Shown here piece after piece: positions 38,141 to 47,232 of a DNA stretch of 64,000 nt. How positions within the stretch are numbered: position 1 is the first letter of the stretch; every line of letters starts with the position of its first letter. Position numbers and translations under genes: made by a program. The stretch lies in the NCBI RefSeq assembly GCF_030014955.1, contig NZ_JAGRPV010000001.1:7771001-7835000 (forward strand), read 5' to 3'. The notes under the pieces were generated by a model. It worked only from the letters and a program-made list of their open reading frames with translations, searched no databases and was not told the origin of the DNA. Source of the stretch: Cohnella hashimotonis. Lineage in GTDB: Bacteria; Bacillota; Bacilli; Paenibacillales; Paenibacillaceae.

Positions 38141-38148
38141 CAAAACGG

Positions 38149-39105
38149 TCAGGCGTGCGGTTCAAATAGCTTGCTGATGGATTGCTGCTCGTGGATGCGC
38201 ACGATCGCTTCGCCGAGCAGCGGAGCGACCGACAGCACGCGCATCTTGGTCGAGGCGCCAGGCGAGCGGAGCGGGATCGTATCGGTCACCGTCACCTCGG
38301 TGATCGGCGATGCTTCCAGCCGTTCCATAGCTTGTCCGGACAGCACGGCATGCGTGCAGCAGGCGTAGATCTCGCGCGCTCCTGCTTCCTTGAGCGCCTG
38401 CGCCGCCAGGCAGATCGTGCCGGCGGTGTCGATAATGTCGTCGATCAGGATCGCGGTGCGTCCGGAGACGTCGCCAATGATGTTCATCACCTCGACGACG
38501 TTGGGCTCCGGACGACGCTTGTCGATAATGGCGAGCGGCGCCTGGAGCTCGTCCGCCAGCCGGCGCGCCCGCACCACGCCGCCGTGGTCGGGAGACACGA
38601 CGACGGGGGCGATCAGGCCCTTGCTCTGGAAGTAATCGCCGAGGATCGGGACGCCAAGCAGATGATCGACCGGGATGTCGAAGAAGCCCTGGATCTGCAT
38701 GGCGTGCAGGTCCATGGCGATGACGCGGTGAGCGCCTGCCGTCTCGATGAGATTGGCGACCAGCTTCGCGGTGATCGGGTCGCGCGACCGCGCCTTGCGA
38801 TCCTGACGTCCGTAGCCGTAATAAGGAATGACGACGTTGATCGTCTTGGCGGAGGCGCGCTTGAGCGCATCGACCATGACGAGCAGCTCCATCAGATGCT
38901 CGTTGACCGGCCAGGAGGTGGACTGGACGACGAATACGTCCGCGCCGCGCACGCTCTCGTTCAGCCGGATATGGATCTCCCCATCGCTGAAGCGGGTGAC
39001 CTTCACGTCGCCGAGCGGCACGCTGATATGCCTGGCGATCGCTTCCGCCAGGCGAGGATTCGAGCTGCAGGAAAATAGCTTCAGGGTATTGTCAGGGTAG
39101 CTCAT
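38149..39105 (-). CDS. prs: Ribose-phosphate pyrophosphokinase (PRPP synthase)
   Basis: Makes phosphoribosyl pyrophosphate from ribose 5-phosphate and ATP, feeding purine, pyrimidine, His and Trp synthesis. The class I landmarks are present: [16 protein letters not shown], the flexible-loop [56 protein letters not shown] and the PRPP loop [13 protein letters not shown]. Length 318. GCGAGG precedes the ATG. It follows glmU, as in B. subtilis. PRPP is also the effector of PurR, encoded nearby. Confidence 0.98.
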   Translation of the reverse strand: MSYPDNTLKLFSCSSNPRLAEAIARHISVPLGDVKVTRFSDGEIHIRLNESVRGADVFVVQSTSWPVNEHLMELLVMVDALKRASAKTINVVIPYYGYGRQDRKARSRDPITAKLVANLIETAGAHRVIAMDLHAMQIQGFFDIPVDHLLGVPILGDYFQSKGLIAPVVVSPDHGGVVRARRLADELQAPLAIIDKRRPEPNVVEVMNIIGDVSGRTAILIDDIIDTAGTICLAAQALKEAGAREIYACCTHAVLSGQAMERLEASPITEVTVTDTIPLRSPGASTKMRVLSVAPLLGEAIVRIHEQQSISKLFEPHA

Positions 39106-39192
39106 AAGCGCCTCGCTTTCGTGAGGTCGGCGAGCCCCCGCCCGCGCCGGAGCGCGGGACGGCGGCGCATCGCCCCGTTTGCATCTGTGCCG

Positions 39193-40617
39193 CTATTCTC
39201 TGGCGTCTTCTCCGTCTTTGCGCTTCGCGGTGGATTCCTTCTTCGACTTGGCTCTTGCGCGCAGCTTATCGGCGTAGCCTTCTTTGTTCACCTGCCGGGC
39301 GCGCGCAATCGCGACGCTGCCGCCCGGCACGTCCTGCGTGACGGTGGAGCCGGCGACCACGTAGGCGCCGTTGCCGATGGTCACCGGTGCGATCAGGTTG
39401 GAGTTGCTGCCGATGAAGGCATCGTCGCCGATGACGGTCTTCGATTTATTATACCCGTCGTAGTTGGCGGTAATCGTCCCGCAGCCGATGTTGGTGCCGC
39501 TGCCGACGACCGCGTCGCCTACGTAGCTCAGATGCGGGACTTTGGTGCCGGCGCCGATCTCGGCGTTCTTGATCTCGACGAAGTCGCCGATCTTGACGTT
39601 GTCCGCGAGCTTCGTGCCCGGCCGCAGGTAAGCGAACGGGCCAACGGCGCATCCGGCGCCGAGCTGCGCGGACTCCGCCACCGACTGGCGGATCGTCGTG
39701 CCGTCACCGACGGATGTATCGGTCAGATCCGCGCCAGGGCCGATGACGCAGTCCTCGCCGACGATCGTGCCGCCGCGCAGGAAAGTGCCCGGATACAGCA
39801 CCGTGTCGGCGCCGATCTGGACGCCTGCCTCGATATAGGTGCCGGCCGGATCCACGATCGTCACGCCGTTCGTCTGATGGCGGCGCGCGATGCGCTCCCG
39901 CATCAGCCGCTCCGCCTCGGACAGCGCGATGCGATCGTTAACGCCGATCGACTCGGCCGGGTCCGCCGCGACCGAGGCCGAGATACGCTCGCCGCGCGCC
40001 TGGAGAATGCCGATGACGTCGGTGAGGTAGTACTCGCCTTGGGCGTTGTCGTTCGTAACCGCGGCGAGCGCATCGAACAGCTTCCTATTGTCGAAGCAAT
40101 AGGTGCCGGTATTGATCTCACGGATCGCCGCTTGCTCCGGCGTGCAATCCTTCTGCTCGACGATGCGGAGCACGCTGCCGTCTTCGCCGCGGACGATGCG
40201 TCCGTAGCCTGCCGGCTGCGCGAGCTCGGCGGTCAGAATCGAGGCCGCAGCGCCTTCGGCCGCATGCAGCGCGATAAGAGCTTCAAGCGTCTCCGAGCTG
40301 ACAAGCGGCGTATCTCCGCAGACGACGAGCGTCACGCCATCTGCGCTGCCGATCGCGGATGCGGCCTGAAGCACCGCGTGGCCGGTTCCAAGCTGCTGCT
40401 GCTGAAGCGCATATTCGACGGAGTCGCCCAATGTCTGCTGTACCGCCTCCGCGCCGTGGCCTACGACGACGACGGCACGCTCGCAGCCGATGCCGCGGAC
40501 GGCGTCCAGCACGTGCCCGACCATAGGCTTACCGCATACAGGATGCAGCACTTTATATAATTTAGATTTCATCCGCTTGCCTTGTCCGGCAGCCAGAATC
40601 ACAGCCATTCTCGTCAT
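39193..40617 (-). CDS. glmU: Bifunctional GlmU (N-acetylglucosamine-1-P uridyltransferase / acetyltransferase)
   Basis: Makes UDP-GlcNAc for peptidoglycan and wall polymers. The N-terminal pyrophosphorylase has [25 protein letters not shown]; the C-terminal left-handed beta-helix has hexapeptide repeats from about residue 255 ([23 protein letters not shown]) and the acetyltransferase motif [27 protein letters not shown]. The ATG at 40617 (AGGAGG upstream) gives 474 residues. The C-terminus is basic. It lies between spoVG and prs. Confidence 0.98.
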   Translation of the reverse strand: MTRMAVILAAGQGKRMKSKLYKVLHPVCGKPMVGHVLDAVRGIGCERAVVVVGHGAEAVQQTLGDSVEYALQQQQLGTGHAVLQAASAIGSADGVTLVVCGDTPLVSSETLEALIALHAAEGAAASILTAELAQPAGYGRIVRGEDGSVLRIVEQKDCTPEQAAIREINTGTYCFDNRKLFDALAAVTNDNAQGEYYLTDVIGILQARGERISASVAADPAESIGVNDRIALSEAERLMRERIARRHQTNGVTIVDPAGTYIEAGVQIGADTVLYPGTFLRGGTIVGEDCVIGPGADLTDTSVGDGTTIRQSVAESAQLGAGCAVGPFAYLRPGTKLADNVKIGDFVEIKNAEIGAGTKVPHLSYVGDAVVGSGTNIGCGTITANYDGYNKSKTVIGDDAFIGSNSNLIAPVTIGNGAYVVAGSTVTQDVPGGSVAIARARQVNKEGYADKLRARAKSKKESTAKRKDGEDARE

Positions 40618-40692
40618 ATCGGGCAGATGCCTCCTTTTCCCGCTTCCCGCGCGCACGGTATTTTTCACTTGTGATCATAGCCTATTACAAAG

Positions 40693-40722
40693 CAAATGAA
40701 AAGAGAGCCGTCGCCGGCTCTC
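40693..40722 (-). terminator. Terminator of spoVG
   Basis: GAGAGCC (40703-40709) pairs with GGCTCTC (40716-40722); on the minus strand the stem is followed by TTTTCATTT. It separates spoVG from glmU. Confidence 0.75.
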
Positions 40723-40777
40723 GTCGATGCTACTTCATATTCTCGGCACCTATTGTCGCTAAGCGCGAACACAAGCA

Positions 40778-41071
<294 letters not shown>

Positions 41072-41104
41072 TCACCACCTTTGCCCCATCAGAAGACTTG
41101 GTGT

Positions 41105-41133
41105 AATATTCCACAAAATCGTGCCGAATCCTT
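41105..41133 (-). promoter_or_regulatory. Sigma-H promoter of spoVG
   Basis: On the minus strand AAGGATT (41133-41127) as -35 and GTGGAATATT (41114-41105) as -10 match the sigma-H pattern RnAGGAWWW / RnnGAAT and closely resemble the known spoVG promoter of B. subtilis. The start site would be near 41098, leaving a 33-base leader. Confidence 0.75.
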
Positions 41134-41219
41134 CTTAAATCTGGTAAAACTAGTCCATTATTTTAAATATTTTTTCAGTACCGGATAATGTCGACATTGT
41201 ACGCCCGCTTTGGCTTTTT

Positions 41220-41228
41220 TTCGACAAA
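41220..41228. promoter_or_regulatory. Spo0A box upstream of spoVG
   Basis: TTCGACAAA is the exact reverse complement of TTTGTCGAA, the Spo0A-binding 0A box. It lies about 100 bases upstream of the sigma-H promoter in an AT-rich stretch. Function there is inferred. Confidence 0.5.
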
Positions 41229-41398
41229 AACGCCGTTTTTACGCAGGACCTGCTATTGGAAAAGGAAGCTCAGCGACGACGTTTTATTGCCCTCTCCCAA
41301 CAAGTCCTTCCACAATTACACGCGTTGTCAGAAGCTGCCCTCGGCTCGGGCAATCGAATTGGTAATGGAGACCGCAATTCGCAAAAAACCGCTAACCG

Positions 41399-41434
41399 CA
41401 AAAAACCGCCGGCTTCAGGCTCGAAGCTGGCGGT
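41399..41434 (-). terminator. Terminator of purR
   Basis: ACCGCCGGCTTC (41405-41416) pairs with GAAGCTGGCGGT (41423-41434) with one mismatch, followed on the minus strand by six Ts. The rest of the spoVG-purR gap (41134-41398) holds the 0A box but no gene. Confidence 0.85.
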
Positions 41435-41472
41435 CTATTTTCGCGTAATCGATTCCCCCGTCCCCTGTCTGA

Positions 41473-42300
41473 TCAAGGCTGAAAGAAGTTGCCTGGCTGT
41501 ACCGCGATATGCCTCGACTTCAGATCGACCTCCGTGAGGCGCGCCAGCGAAATATAATCGTGAAGCAGACGTTCCTCGTTGTCCACCTCGCCCGATTCGA
41601 CCAGCACGCCGACGCCGGCAACGATCGCCCTGAATTCGCTAAGCAAATCGACCATGCCTTGGATTGTACCTCCGGCCTTCATGAAGTCGTCGATGATGAG
41701 CACGCGGCTCTGCTCCTTAAGCGCGCGGCGGGCCAGCGACATCGTCTGAATCCGCTTATTGGAGCCGGAGACGTAATTGATACTGACGACGGAGCCCTCC
41801 GTCACCTTGTGATCGCGTCTGACGATGACGACAGGGACGTTGAGATATTGGGACGCGGCATGCGCGAGAGGAATACCCTTCGTCTCCACCGTCATGATGA
41901 AGTCGATGTCCCGGTCCGCGAACGCGGTGGCGAACATGCGACCGAGATCCTGCAGCAGCCCGGGCTGGCCGAGCAGATCGGTCATATATAAGTATCCGCC
42001 GGGCAGCAGACGATCCGGCTGCTCCAGCATGCTGCATACCTCTTCGATCTTGCGGAGCGCTTGGTCCTTGCGGCACTTCGGAATGAAGCGAACGCCGCCG
42101 GCCGCACCCGCCAATGTGTGCAGCTCGCCGATTCCTTCGTCCTCGAATACTTCCTTGATGATCGCAAGATCTTCGCTGATCGACGACTTGGCGGACTGGT
42201 AACGCTCGGCGAATGCTGTCAACGATATTAACGTGTGGGGACGATCCAGCAGATATTGCGTCATTTCTACGAGCCGCGCACTGCGCTTTAACTTTTTCAT
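41473..42300 (-). CDS. purR: Purine operon repressor PurR
   Basis: A PRPP-sensing repressor of purine genes: N-terminal winged helix (LKRSARLVEMTQYLLDRPHTLISLTAFAERYQSAKSSISED) and a C-terminal phosphoribosyltransferase-like domain with PRPP loop VLIIDDFMKAGGTIQGM that binds PRPP but lacks catalysis. The ATG at 42300 gives 275 residues starting MKKLKRSARLVE; 18 bases upstream lies an alternative start. The upstream region carries two inverted PurBox-like sites, so it probably controls itself. Confidence 0.97.
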   Translation of the reverse strand: MKKLKRSARLVEMTQYLLDRPHTLISLTAFAERYQSAKSSISEDLAIIKEVFEDEGIGELHTLAGAAGGVRFIPKCRKDQALRKIEEVCSMLEQPDRLLPGGYLYMTDLLGQPGLLQDLGRMFATAFADRDIDFIMTVETKGIPLAHAASQYLNVPVVIVRRDHKVTEGSVVSINYVSGSNKRIQTMSLARRALKEQSRVLIIDDFMKAGGTIQGMVDLLSEFRAIVAGVGVLVESGEVDNEERLLHDYISLARLTEVDLKSRHIAVQPGNFFQP

Positions 42301-42316
42301 CCAACCCACCCCGTCC

Positions 42317-42361
42317 AAAACCGAATATTATAACGCTATAATAACACTTTTATCCGGTTTT
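42317..42361. promoter_or_regulatory. Inverted PurBox pair and promoter upstream of purR
   Basis: AAAACCGAATATT (42317-42329) fits the PurBox AWWWCCGAACWWT with one difference; TTTATCCGGTTTT (42349-42361) is an inverted copy with CCGGA for CCGAA. A promoter candidate on the minus strand, TTGCCC-18-TATTAT, runs between them. This arrangement suits repression of purR by its own product. Confidence 0.65.
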
Positions 42362-42426
42362 GGGCAAGGCGTCAAAAGTCTCATGGCAACCTTTCTTACA
42401 CCTGATGGAACCGGGCTCTCGATTGC

Positions 42427-43284
42427 TTAGGTGAGCATACGCACAACGTAAACTTCTTTGCAAAAACCGCGCAGACCGTTGTAGATGCGAGCGAGCTTCG
42501 ACTCCTTGGACACGAGCCCGAATACGGTCGGTCCGCTGCCCGACATGAGCACGCCGTCCGCGCCGAGCCGCGTCATCACTTCCTTGATCTGCCTGACCTC
42601 CGGATAATGGGCCAGCGTCACCTTCTCCAGCACGTTCCCCAGCGCCCCGCACATCCGGTCGAAGGAGCCTTCTCGCAGCGCCGCCAGCATATCCGGCACG
42701 GATGGATGCACGCCGACCTCGCTCGCCCGGAACCGCCCGTACACGTCCGCGGTCGACACGTTGATCGGCGGCTTGGCCAGCACGACCCAGCATTGCGGTG
42801 GACTCTCCAGGCTCTCGAGCCGTTCGCCGCGGCCAGTCGCCAGCGCGGTCCCTCCACGCACGCAGAAGGGCACGTCCGAGCCCAGCTCGGCGCCTAGCGC
42901 CTCAAGTTCCGGCACGCCGAGGTTCAGATCCCAGAGCCGGTTCAGCCCGCGCAGCGCCGCGGCGGCGTCGCTGCTCCCTCCTGCAAGCCCGGCGGCGACG
43001 GGGATCTGCTTGTCCAGGTAAATATATACGCCTTTCTTAACGCCGTAGCGCTGCTTGAGCAGCTTGGCCGCCTGAAAAGCTAGATTCTTCTCGTCAAGCG
43101 GAATAAAGCCGGCTTGGCTGGCCAGCACGATCTGATCGCGCTGCAGCTCCTCGAGCGTGAGACGATCGGCAAGATCCACCATCGTCATGACCATTTCCAC
43201 TTCATGATAGCCGTCTTCGCGCTTGCGCAGCACGTCCAGCACCAGATTGATTTTCGCCGGCGCCTTCTCATATATTTTCGTCAT
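42427..43284 (-). CDS. ispE: 4-diphosphocytidyl-2-C-methyl-D-erythritol kinase IspE
   Basis: Fourth step of the MEP isoprenoid pathway. It is a GHMP kinase with [33 protein letters not shown] at the start, the ATP loop [21 protein letters not shown] near residue 95 and the C-terminal [12 protein letters not shown]. The ATG at 43284 follows CAGGTGGG. Length 285. It stands between sspF and purR as in B. subtilis. Confidence 0.97.
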   Translation of the reverse strand: MTKIYEKAPAKINLVLDVLRKREDGYHEVEMVMTMVDLADRLTLEELQRDQIVLASQAGFIPLDEKNLAFQAAKLLKQRYGVKKGVYIYLDKQIPVAAGLAGGSSDAAAALRGLNRLWDLNLGVPELEALGAELGSDVPFCVRGGTALATGRGERLESLESPPQCWVVLAKPPINVSTADVYGRFRASEVGVHPSVPDMLAALREGSFDRMCGALGNVLEKVTLAHYPEVRQIKEVMTRLGADGVLMSGSGPTVFGLVSKESKLARIYNGLRGFCKEVYVVRMLT

Positions 43285-43396
43285 ATGCCCACCTGCCAGA
43301 CCTTCTGCTTCGCCTGATTCCTGTCGTTCCAAAGCTTAACATATTATAACAAACCCCTGCCCGAATTGCGATTTGACAAGGTTGGACTTTTATATG

Positions 43397-43419
43397 CAAA
43401 AGCCGGGGATGCCCCCGGC
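43397..43419 (-). terminator. Terminator of sspF
   Basis: GCCGGGG (43402-43408) and CCCCGGC (43413-43419) form a seven-base stem with a four-base loop, followed on the minus strand by TTTTGCAT. It lies about 60 bases past the sspF stop. Confidence 0.7.
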
Positions 43420-43481
43420 GGCTTCTTCTTCCCCGCTATACGCCAAGCCCTCTTCGCTATGACCGGGCAACAGCCGCTGCG

Positions 43482-43667
43482 TCAGTCCTGCTTGCGCGCA
43501 AGCGACTGCTCGGCCAGCTGAATCGCCCGCTTGACCATATTGCCGGCGTCCTTCGTGCTGATGGCGCCCCAGCCTTCGCTCTCGACCTTCCCGTAGAAAC
43601 CCAGATCCTTGGCGAGCTCCGTCTTGAACGACTCGGTCATCGTCCGTCCCCTGCGCCTGCGGCTCAT
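43482..43667 (-). CDS. sspF: Small acid-soluble spore protein, SspF type
   Basis: A DNA-binding spore-core protein of the alpha/beta SASP group. The core [39 protein letters not shown] is the SspF signature. [13 protein letters not shown] begins the chain from the ATG at 43667, after GGGAGGG. 61 residues. Expected in the forespore under sigma-G; a candidate promoter stands upstream. Confidence 0.95.
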   Translation of the reverse strand: MSRRRRGRTMTESFKTELAKDLGFYGKVESEGWGAISTKDAGNMVKRAIQLAEQSLARKQD

Positions 43668-43732
43668 GCGAATCCCTCCCCGTATGGCTGTGATGACGCT
43701 TCGCGCCTGCAAGCTGCGCGGTCGTCAACCGT

Positions 43733-43763
43733 TAGGGTGTCCCCGGGCCGCCTCCAAAATGCA
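43733..43763 (-). promoter_or_regulatory. Candidate sigma-G promoter of sspF
   Basis: On the minus strand TGCATT (43763-43758) resembles the sigma-G -35, and CACCCTA (43739-43733), after 18 bases, resembles CATACTA with two differences. The assignment rests mainly on gene context. Confidence 0.4.
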
Positions 43764-43800
43764 AAACAGGCAGTCGCGCCTGTAACGGCTCGACTGCCTT
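43764..43800 (-). terminator. Terminator of veg
   Basis: On the minus strand AGGCAGTCG (43799-43791) pairs with CGACTGCCT (43776-43768), then G and TTTTGCATTTT. It ends the veg transcript 16 bases past its stop. Confidence 0.85.
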
Positions 43801-43815
43801 AACGATCACAAAAGC

Positions 43816-44088
43816 TCAGTGCTGCAAATCGATGCGGACCTGACCTTGTTCATTGCACAGCATGACTTCGACGGACTCGGTTAGAATGTCGGCATAGCTG
43901 TACGAGACACGCTTGAACGCATTCTGCTCCTGGTCCAGCTTGACGATGAACACCGACGGGTAAATTTCTTCGAGAACTCCCGTGCGTTCGATGGTTTTAC
44001 GGCGGCCACCGTTGGCGCGGAGCATGATCTTGGATCCGATATGCGGCTCCAAGCTTCGTTTGATATCCAGAAGCGCGTTCTTGGACAT
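43816..44088 (-). CDS. veg: Veg protein
   Basis: A small, highly expressed protein that stimulates biofilm genes in B. subtilis, probably by opposing SinR. It reads [54 protein letters not shown], then the typical [16 protein letters not shown]. The ATG at 44088, seven bases after GAGGTGG, matches the family start; a GTG four codons earlier is less likely. 90 residues. Two consensus promoters precede it. Confidence 0.96.
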   Translation of the reverse strand: MSKNALLDIKRSLEPHIGSKIMLRANGGRRKTIERTGVLEEIYPSVFIVKLDQEQNAFKRVSYSYADILTESVEVMLCNEQGQVRIDLQH

Positions 44089-44114
44089 GTCCACTACCAC
44101 CTCTTTCCCTGTAA

Positions 44115-44143
44115 ATTATACCTAAATCCAGGGGAGGTGTCAA
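44115..44143 (-). promoter_or_regulatory. Sigma-A promoter of veg, proximal
   Basis: Perfect TTGACA (44143-44138), 17-base spacer, perfect TATAAT (44120-44115). Transcription would begin about 20 bases before the veg start codon. Confidence 0.93.
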
Positions 44144-44153
44144 GTGGTTAAAT

Positions 44154-44183
44154 ATTATAGCAGCGGACAAGAAATTTTGTCAA
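44154..44183 (-). promoter_or_regulatory. Sigma-A promoter of veg, distal
   Basis: Perfect TTGACA (44183-44178), 18-base spacer, perfect TATAAT (44159-44154). It stands about 40 bases upstream of the proximal promoter, so the two form a strong tandem pair. Confidence 0.9.
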
Positions 44184-44240
44184 TAATGTTTTTCTAATAT
44201 CATTTTAATTTTGAGTAAAATGAGTCTGAGGAAATACAAA

Positions 44241-45125
44241 TCAGCCAAATTCCGCAGCTGGTAGCGTAGGGACGATGTTGGTCGGCTTGATGTTCGGAAG
44301 TCCGATGCGATATTTGCCCAGCGATTCGACGCCGCCGACACCCCGCATGCCGCTGATTGTATTCGAGATGACATCCGGCAGGTCGATCGTCTCCCTGAAC
44401 GGCGTAAAGGCGGCACGGACGGCGACATACACCGGATCGAGCGCGTGGATCATGATGCGTGCCGGGGAGCTGGCGAAGTTGGCTCCGGCGGACATCAACG
44501 CCTCGAAGTGAGACTGGCAGGCGCCTGCGACGACAATCAGGGAGTCCTTGCTCTTATCGTAGCTGCGCGCGGTTCGGACGGCCTGGATGAAGTTGCCCGT
44601 GTTTTTATAGCTCGACAGCTGCTCGTAATCGGTCCTGTTCTTATAGACACCATCGTGACCTGTGATCACTACAATATCGGGCATTACCTTTGGCAGCAGG
44701 TCGGCAACTGCGGCAGCCATCTGCGATTCGTGGCAGTGCACGCCTTCGGCGGGCATGCGCAGCTGCCTGTATACGGCCATGCTCTTTTTCAAATAATTGA
44801 CGTCGCCGTCCAGGTGAAGCACCTTGCCCGGCATCTCAAAGTACGGCTTGCGCTGCCCGGTCGTGCCCGCTTCCTCGATCCCTTCCTGGGCGTGGGCACG
44901 CTCCGCCTGCATCCGTCTCACCGATTCGCCGGCCTGCACGCGCGCTGTTCGGGGGCCGCGCAGCTCGTCCGGGTTCCGTACCTGCTCGAGGTCTCCTACG
45001 GGCGCGTCCGCGAGCAGCCGATAATCCGTTCCCCGCAGCACCGCCGTAGTCTGCAGCAGGGCGGCGATTCGGAACAATACATCGCCGCCGTAAGATTTGC
45101 GGACGACCAAGTCCCCTAGCTTCAT
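44241..45125 (-). CDS. yabG: Spore coat maturation protease YabG
   Basis: A sporulation-specific protease that trims coat proteins and makes them competent for cross-linking. It begins MKLGDLVVRKSYGGDVLFRI and contains GKVLHLDGDVNYLKKSM, GVHCHESQMA, DIVVITGHDGVYKN, VVAGACQSHFEALMSAGANFASSP and HALDPVYV, all typical for the family; the Cys/His pairs in those strings are the likely catalytic residues. 294 residues. A sigma-K promoter stands 20 bases upstream, as expected for a mother-cell gene. Confidence 0.95.
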   Translation of the reverse strand: MKLGDLVVRKSYGGDVLFRIAALLQTTAVLRGTDYRLLADAPVGDLEQVRNPDELRGPRTARVQAGESVRRMQAERAHAQEGIEEAGTTGQRKPYFEMPGKVLHLDGDVNYLKKSMAVYRQLRMPAEGVHCHESQMAAAVADLLPKVMPDIVVITGHDGVYKNRTDYEQLSSYKNTGNFIQAVRTARSYDKSKDSLIVVAGACQSHFEALMSAGANFASSPARIMIHALDPVYVAVRAAFTPFRETIDLPDVISNTISGMRGVGGVESLGKYRIGLPNIKPTNIVPTLPAAEFG

Positions 45126-45145
45126 GGGCGAATCACCTCTTCGTC

Positions 45146-45173
45146 TATCCTATGGAGAGGGGCGCCCAAAGGT
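45146..45173 (-). promoter_or_regulatory. Sigma-K promoter of yabG
   Basis: On the minus strand ACC (45173-45171) and CATAGGATA (45154-45146) give AC-N17-CATA-N3-TA, the sigma-K pattern at all key positions. The start site would be near 45138. Confidence 0.75.
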
Positions 45174-45192
45174 GCACGCATTAACGCAAGCA

Positions 45193-45221
45193 AGGGTCCC
45201 CGTCAACATGACAGGGACCCT
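45193..45221 (-). terminator. Hairpin after ksgA
   Basis: AGGGTCCC (45193-45200) pairs with GGGACCCT (45214-45221) directly after the ksgA stop. The T-run on the minus strand is weak; on the plus strand TTTT follows. Confidence 0.55.
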
Positions 45222-45226
45222 AGGTT

Positions 45227-46141
45227 TTATTCGATCAAGCCTGCGGAGGCCAATGCTTCGGACAACGTCGCGAATTCTTGAAGCGACAGCGTCTCGCCGC
45301 GCCGCTCCGGCTTTATGCCGCTCGCTTCAAGCAGGCCGGCGAGCTCGCCCTTGCGATCCTTGCCGACGAGCGCGGCCAGGTTGTTGTGCAGCGTCTTGCG
45401 GCGCTGCGTGAAGGCGGCGTGCACGACGCGGAAGAAGCGCGTCTCGTCGGAAACGTCGACCGGCGGCGCCTCTCGCTTGGTCAGCCGAATGACCGCCGAG
45501 TCGACGTTGGGCGCAGGGATGAAGGCGCCGGACGGCACCACGCAGACGATGTCCGGCACGCAGTAATATTGGACGGCGATGCTAAGCGTGCCGTAGTCTT
45601 TGCCGCCGGGCTTGGCCGCCATCCGCTCGGCCACTTCCTTCTGGACCATGACGACGATCCGGTCGAGCGGCAGCTTCTGCTCGAGCAGCGTCATGACGAT
45701 CGGCGTCGTCACGTAGTACGGCAGGTTCGCTACGACGCTGACCTGGCTGCAGCTAGCGAACCGCTCTGCCCATAACTTCGCAAGGTCGGTCTTCAGCACG
45801 TCGCCGTGTACGACGGATACGTGCGGATAGGGCGAGAGCACTTCTTCGAGAATCGGGATCAGCCGGTTATCGATCTCAACCGCGGCGACCTTGCCTGCTT
45901 CCTGCGCGAGCCGCTCCGTCAGCGCGCCGATGCCGGGGCCGATCTCCAACGCGCCCTTGTCTTTGTTGAGCGCCGCGGCATCCACGATTTTGTCCAATAT
46001 ATTTTTGTCGATCAGAAAGTTCTGACCGAGGCTTTTCTTGAAGGTAAAGCCGTGCTTGCGGATAATATCCTTCGTCCGCGTCGGCGTCGCGATGTCCATG
46101 GCGCCCGCCAGGCCGCCCGCGCCTCCCGCATGCTTCGTCAT
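45227..46141 (-). CDS. ksgA: 16S rRNA adenine dimethyltransferase KsgA (RsmA)
   Basis: Dimethylates two adenines in the 3' hairpin of 16S r[24 protein letters not shown], the SAM-binding [27 protein letters not shown], the catalytic [12 protein letters not shown] and the C-terminal [13 protein letters not shown] are all present. The ATG at 46141 overlaps the rnmV stop as ATGA, suggesting coupling; a start at 46099 would remove a Gly/Ala-rich N-terminus and cannot be excluded. 304 residues from the first. Confidence 0.97.
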   Translation of the reverse strand: MTKHAGGAGGLAGAMDIATPTRTKDIIRKHGFTFKKSLGQNFLIDKNILDKIVDAAALNKDKGALEIGPGIGALTERLAQEAGKVAAVEIDNRLIPILEEVLSPYPHVSVVHGDVLKTDLAKLWAERFASCSQVSVVANLPYYVTTPIVMTLLEQKLPLDRIVVMVQKEVAERMAAKPGGKDYGTLSIAVQYYCVPDIVCVVPSGAFIPAPNVDSAVIRLTKREAPPVDVSDETRFFRVVHAAFTQRRKTLHNNLAALVGKDRKGELAGLLEASGIKPERRGETLSLQEFATLSEALASAGLIE

Positions 46142-46893
46142 TCGCCTACTCCCTCTCTCGTCAACTGCCTCAGCGCCTCGGCGAACTCCGTCCGCGTAAT
46201 GCGAAACATGCCGAGCCGCTTATAGAACTGCTTGCCGTTGGCGTAACCGATGCCCAGCAGCTCGCCCATGCGCTCCCTGCGGCTCGCAGCGGCCGGATGC
46301 ACGATCAGCCCCGCATCGATCAGATCCGGCCAGGCGATCTCAGGCTCCCCGGCTCCCGCGGAGGCGCTGGCTGAGGCCCTGTGGTCAGCGCCTACCGCGT
46401 CAACGCCCGCCGTCGCTGCCTCAGATGCAGTCGCCGCTGATGCGGCCTCAGCGCCAGACTGCGCAATCGCGCCATGGGCACTGACCGCAATGCGGCCCCC
46501 TGCCGATGCCCGTACGCGGGCCAGCGCCGCACGTATCGCCTCCGGGCTCGCGTGCTCGACGCCTATGCCGTCCTTGCCGCGCGCATCCGCCTTTGCCAAG
46601 AAGGCATGGCTGCACCCCGGCACCCTCGCCTCGATGATCTTGCGTATTTTCTCGCCCGGCACGTCGGGATCCGTGAAAATAATGACGCCGCGCCGCTCGC
46701 GGGCCAGCTCGATACGCCGCAGCACTTTTTCGTCGATCGCAGAGCCGCCCGTCTCGATCGTATCCGCGTCGACGGCCCTCCGGATCGCCACGGTATCCTC
46801 CTTGCCTTCAACGACGATGATCTCCGCTATTCTAGCCAGGCTGATGCCGTCCACCCCGCTCGCTCCGTTGTTTCCCCGGTCCGCTCGTATCAT
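46138..46893 (-). CDS. rnmV: Ribonuclease M5 with an Ala-rich insertion
   Basis: Matures 5S rRNA. The TOPRIM core is clear: [29 protein letters not shown] and [28 protein letters not shown] with [16 protein letters not shown]. The usual C-terminal part ([37 protein letters not shown]) follows, but about 60 residues of Ala/Ser/Gly low complexity are inserted before it. That makes the protein some 250 residues instead of about 185. The start is uncertain: ATG at 46893, GTG at 46854 and TTG at 46935 are in frame. It couples to ksgA. Confidence 0.94.
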   Translation of the reverse strand: MIRADRGNNGASGVDGISLARIAEIIVVEGKEDTVAIRRAVDADTIETGGSAIDEKVLRRIELARERRGVIIFTDPDVPGEKIRKIIEARVPGCSHAFLAKADARGKDGIGVEHASPEAIRAALARVRASAGGRIAVSAHGAIAQSGAEAASAATASEAATAGVDAVGADHRASASASAGAGEPEIAWPDLIDAGLIVHPAAASRRERMGELLGIGYANGKQFYKRLGMFRITRTEFAEALRQLTREGVGE

Positions 46894-46960
46894 TTTTTCC
46901 AACCCGTTATTTCGTTCTTTCCCATATCCGCTCAAAACGTTGTTTATTACTTTCTCACTG

Positions 46961-47070
46961 CCGTTCGTTGTCGTTGCCGTTCGTTGTCGTTGCCGTTCGT
47001 TCGCATCGTTCTTCCCGTTCAGTCCGTTCCCATCGTTCTTCCCGTTCAGTCCGTTCGCATCGTTCCGTAT
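46961..47070. repeat. Two short tandem repeat arrays between yabE and rnmV
   Basis: CCGTTCGTTGTCGTTG (16 bases) occurs at 46961 and 46977 with a third partial copy; then a 27-base unit (CATCGTTCTTCCCGTTCAGT and more) starts at 47004 and 47031 with a partial copy at 47058. A minus-strand frame across it would encode ER-rich repeats (ERTEREER) but has no supported start. Confidence 0.8.
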
Positions 47071-47104
47071 GCCCTATTATAGCCCACATCCCGCAAATGA
47101 CAAA

Positions 47105-47128
47105 GGGAAGGGGCATAGGCCCCTTCCC
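47105..47128 (-). terminator. Terminator downstream of the yabE-like gene
   Basis: GGGAAGGGGC (47105-47114) and GCCCCTTCCC (47119-47128) form a perfect ten-base stem, followed on the minus strand by TTTGTCATTT. It lies about 100 bases past the stop at 47233. Confidence 0.75.
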
Positions 47129-47232
47129 AGGACGCAGCGACCCGACCAGGCCGCCGCCAAAAAAACTTGACCGCTCCGACATAATACAGACACAAAATTA
47201 ACAATAGCGGGTAAAGATGACTAAGAAGCTTT

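Noticed and set aside
46955..47182. 75-codon minus-strand frame with ERTEREER repeats between yabE and rnmV
   Set aside because: The repeats are explained by tandem DNA repeats; a strong terminator hairpin lies inside the frame and no ribosome binding site is found.
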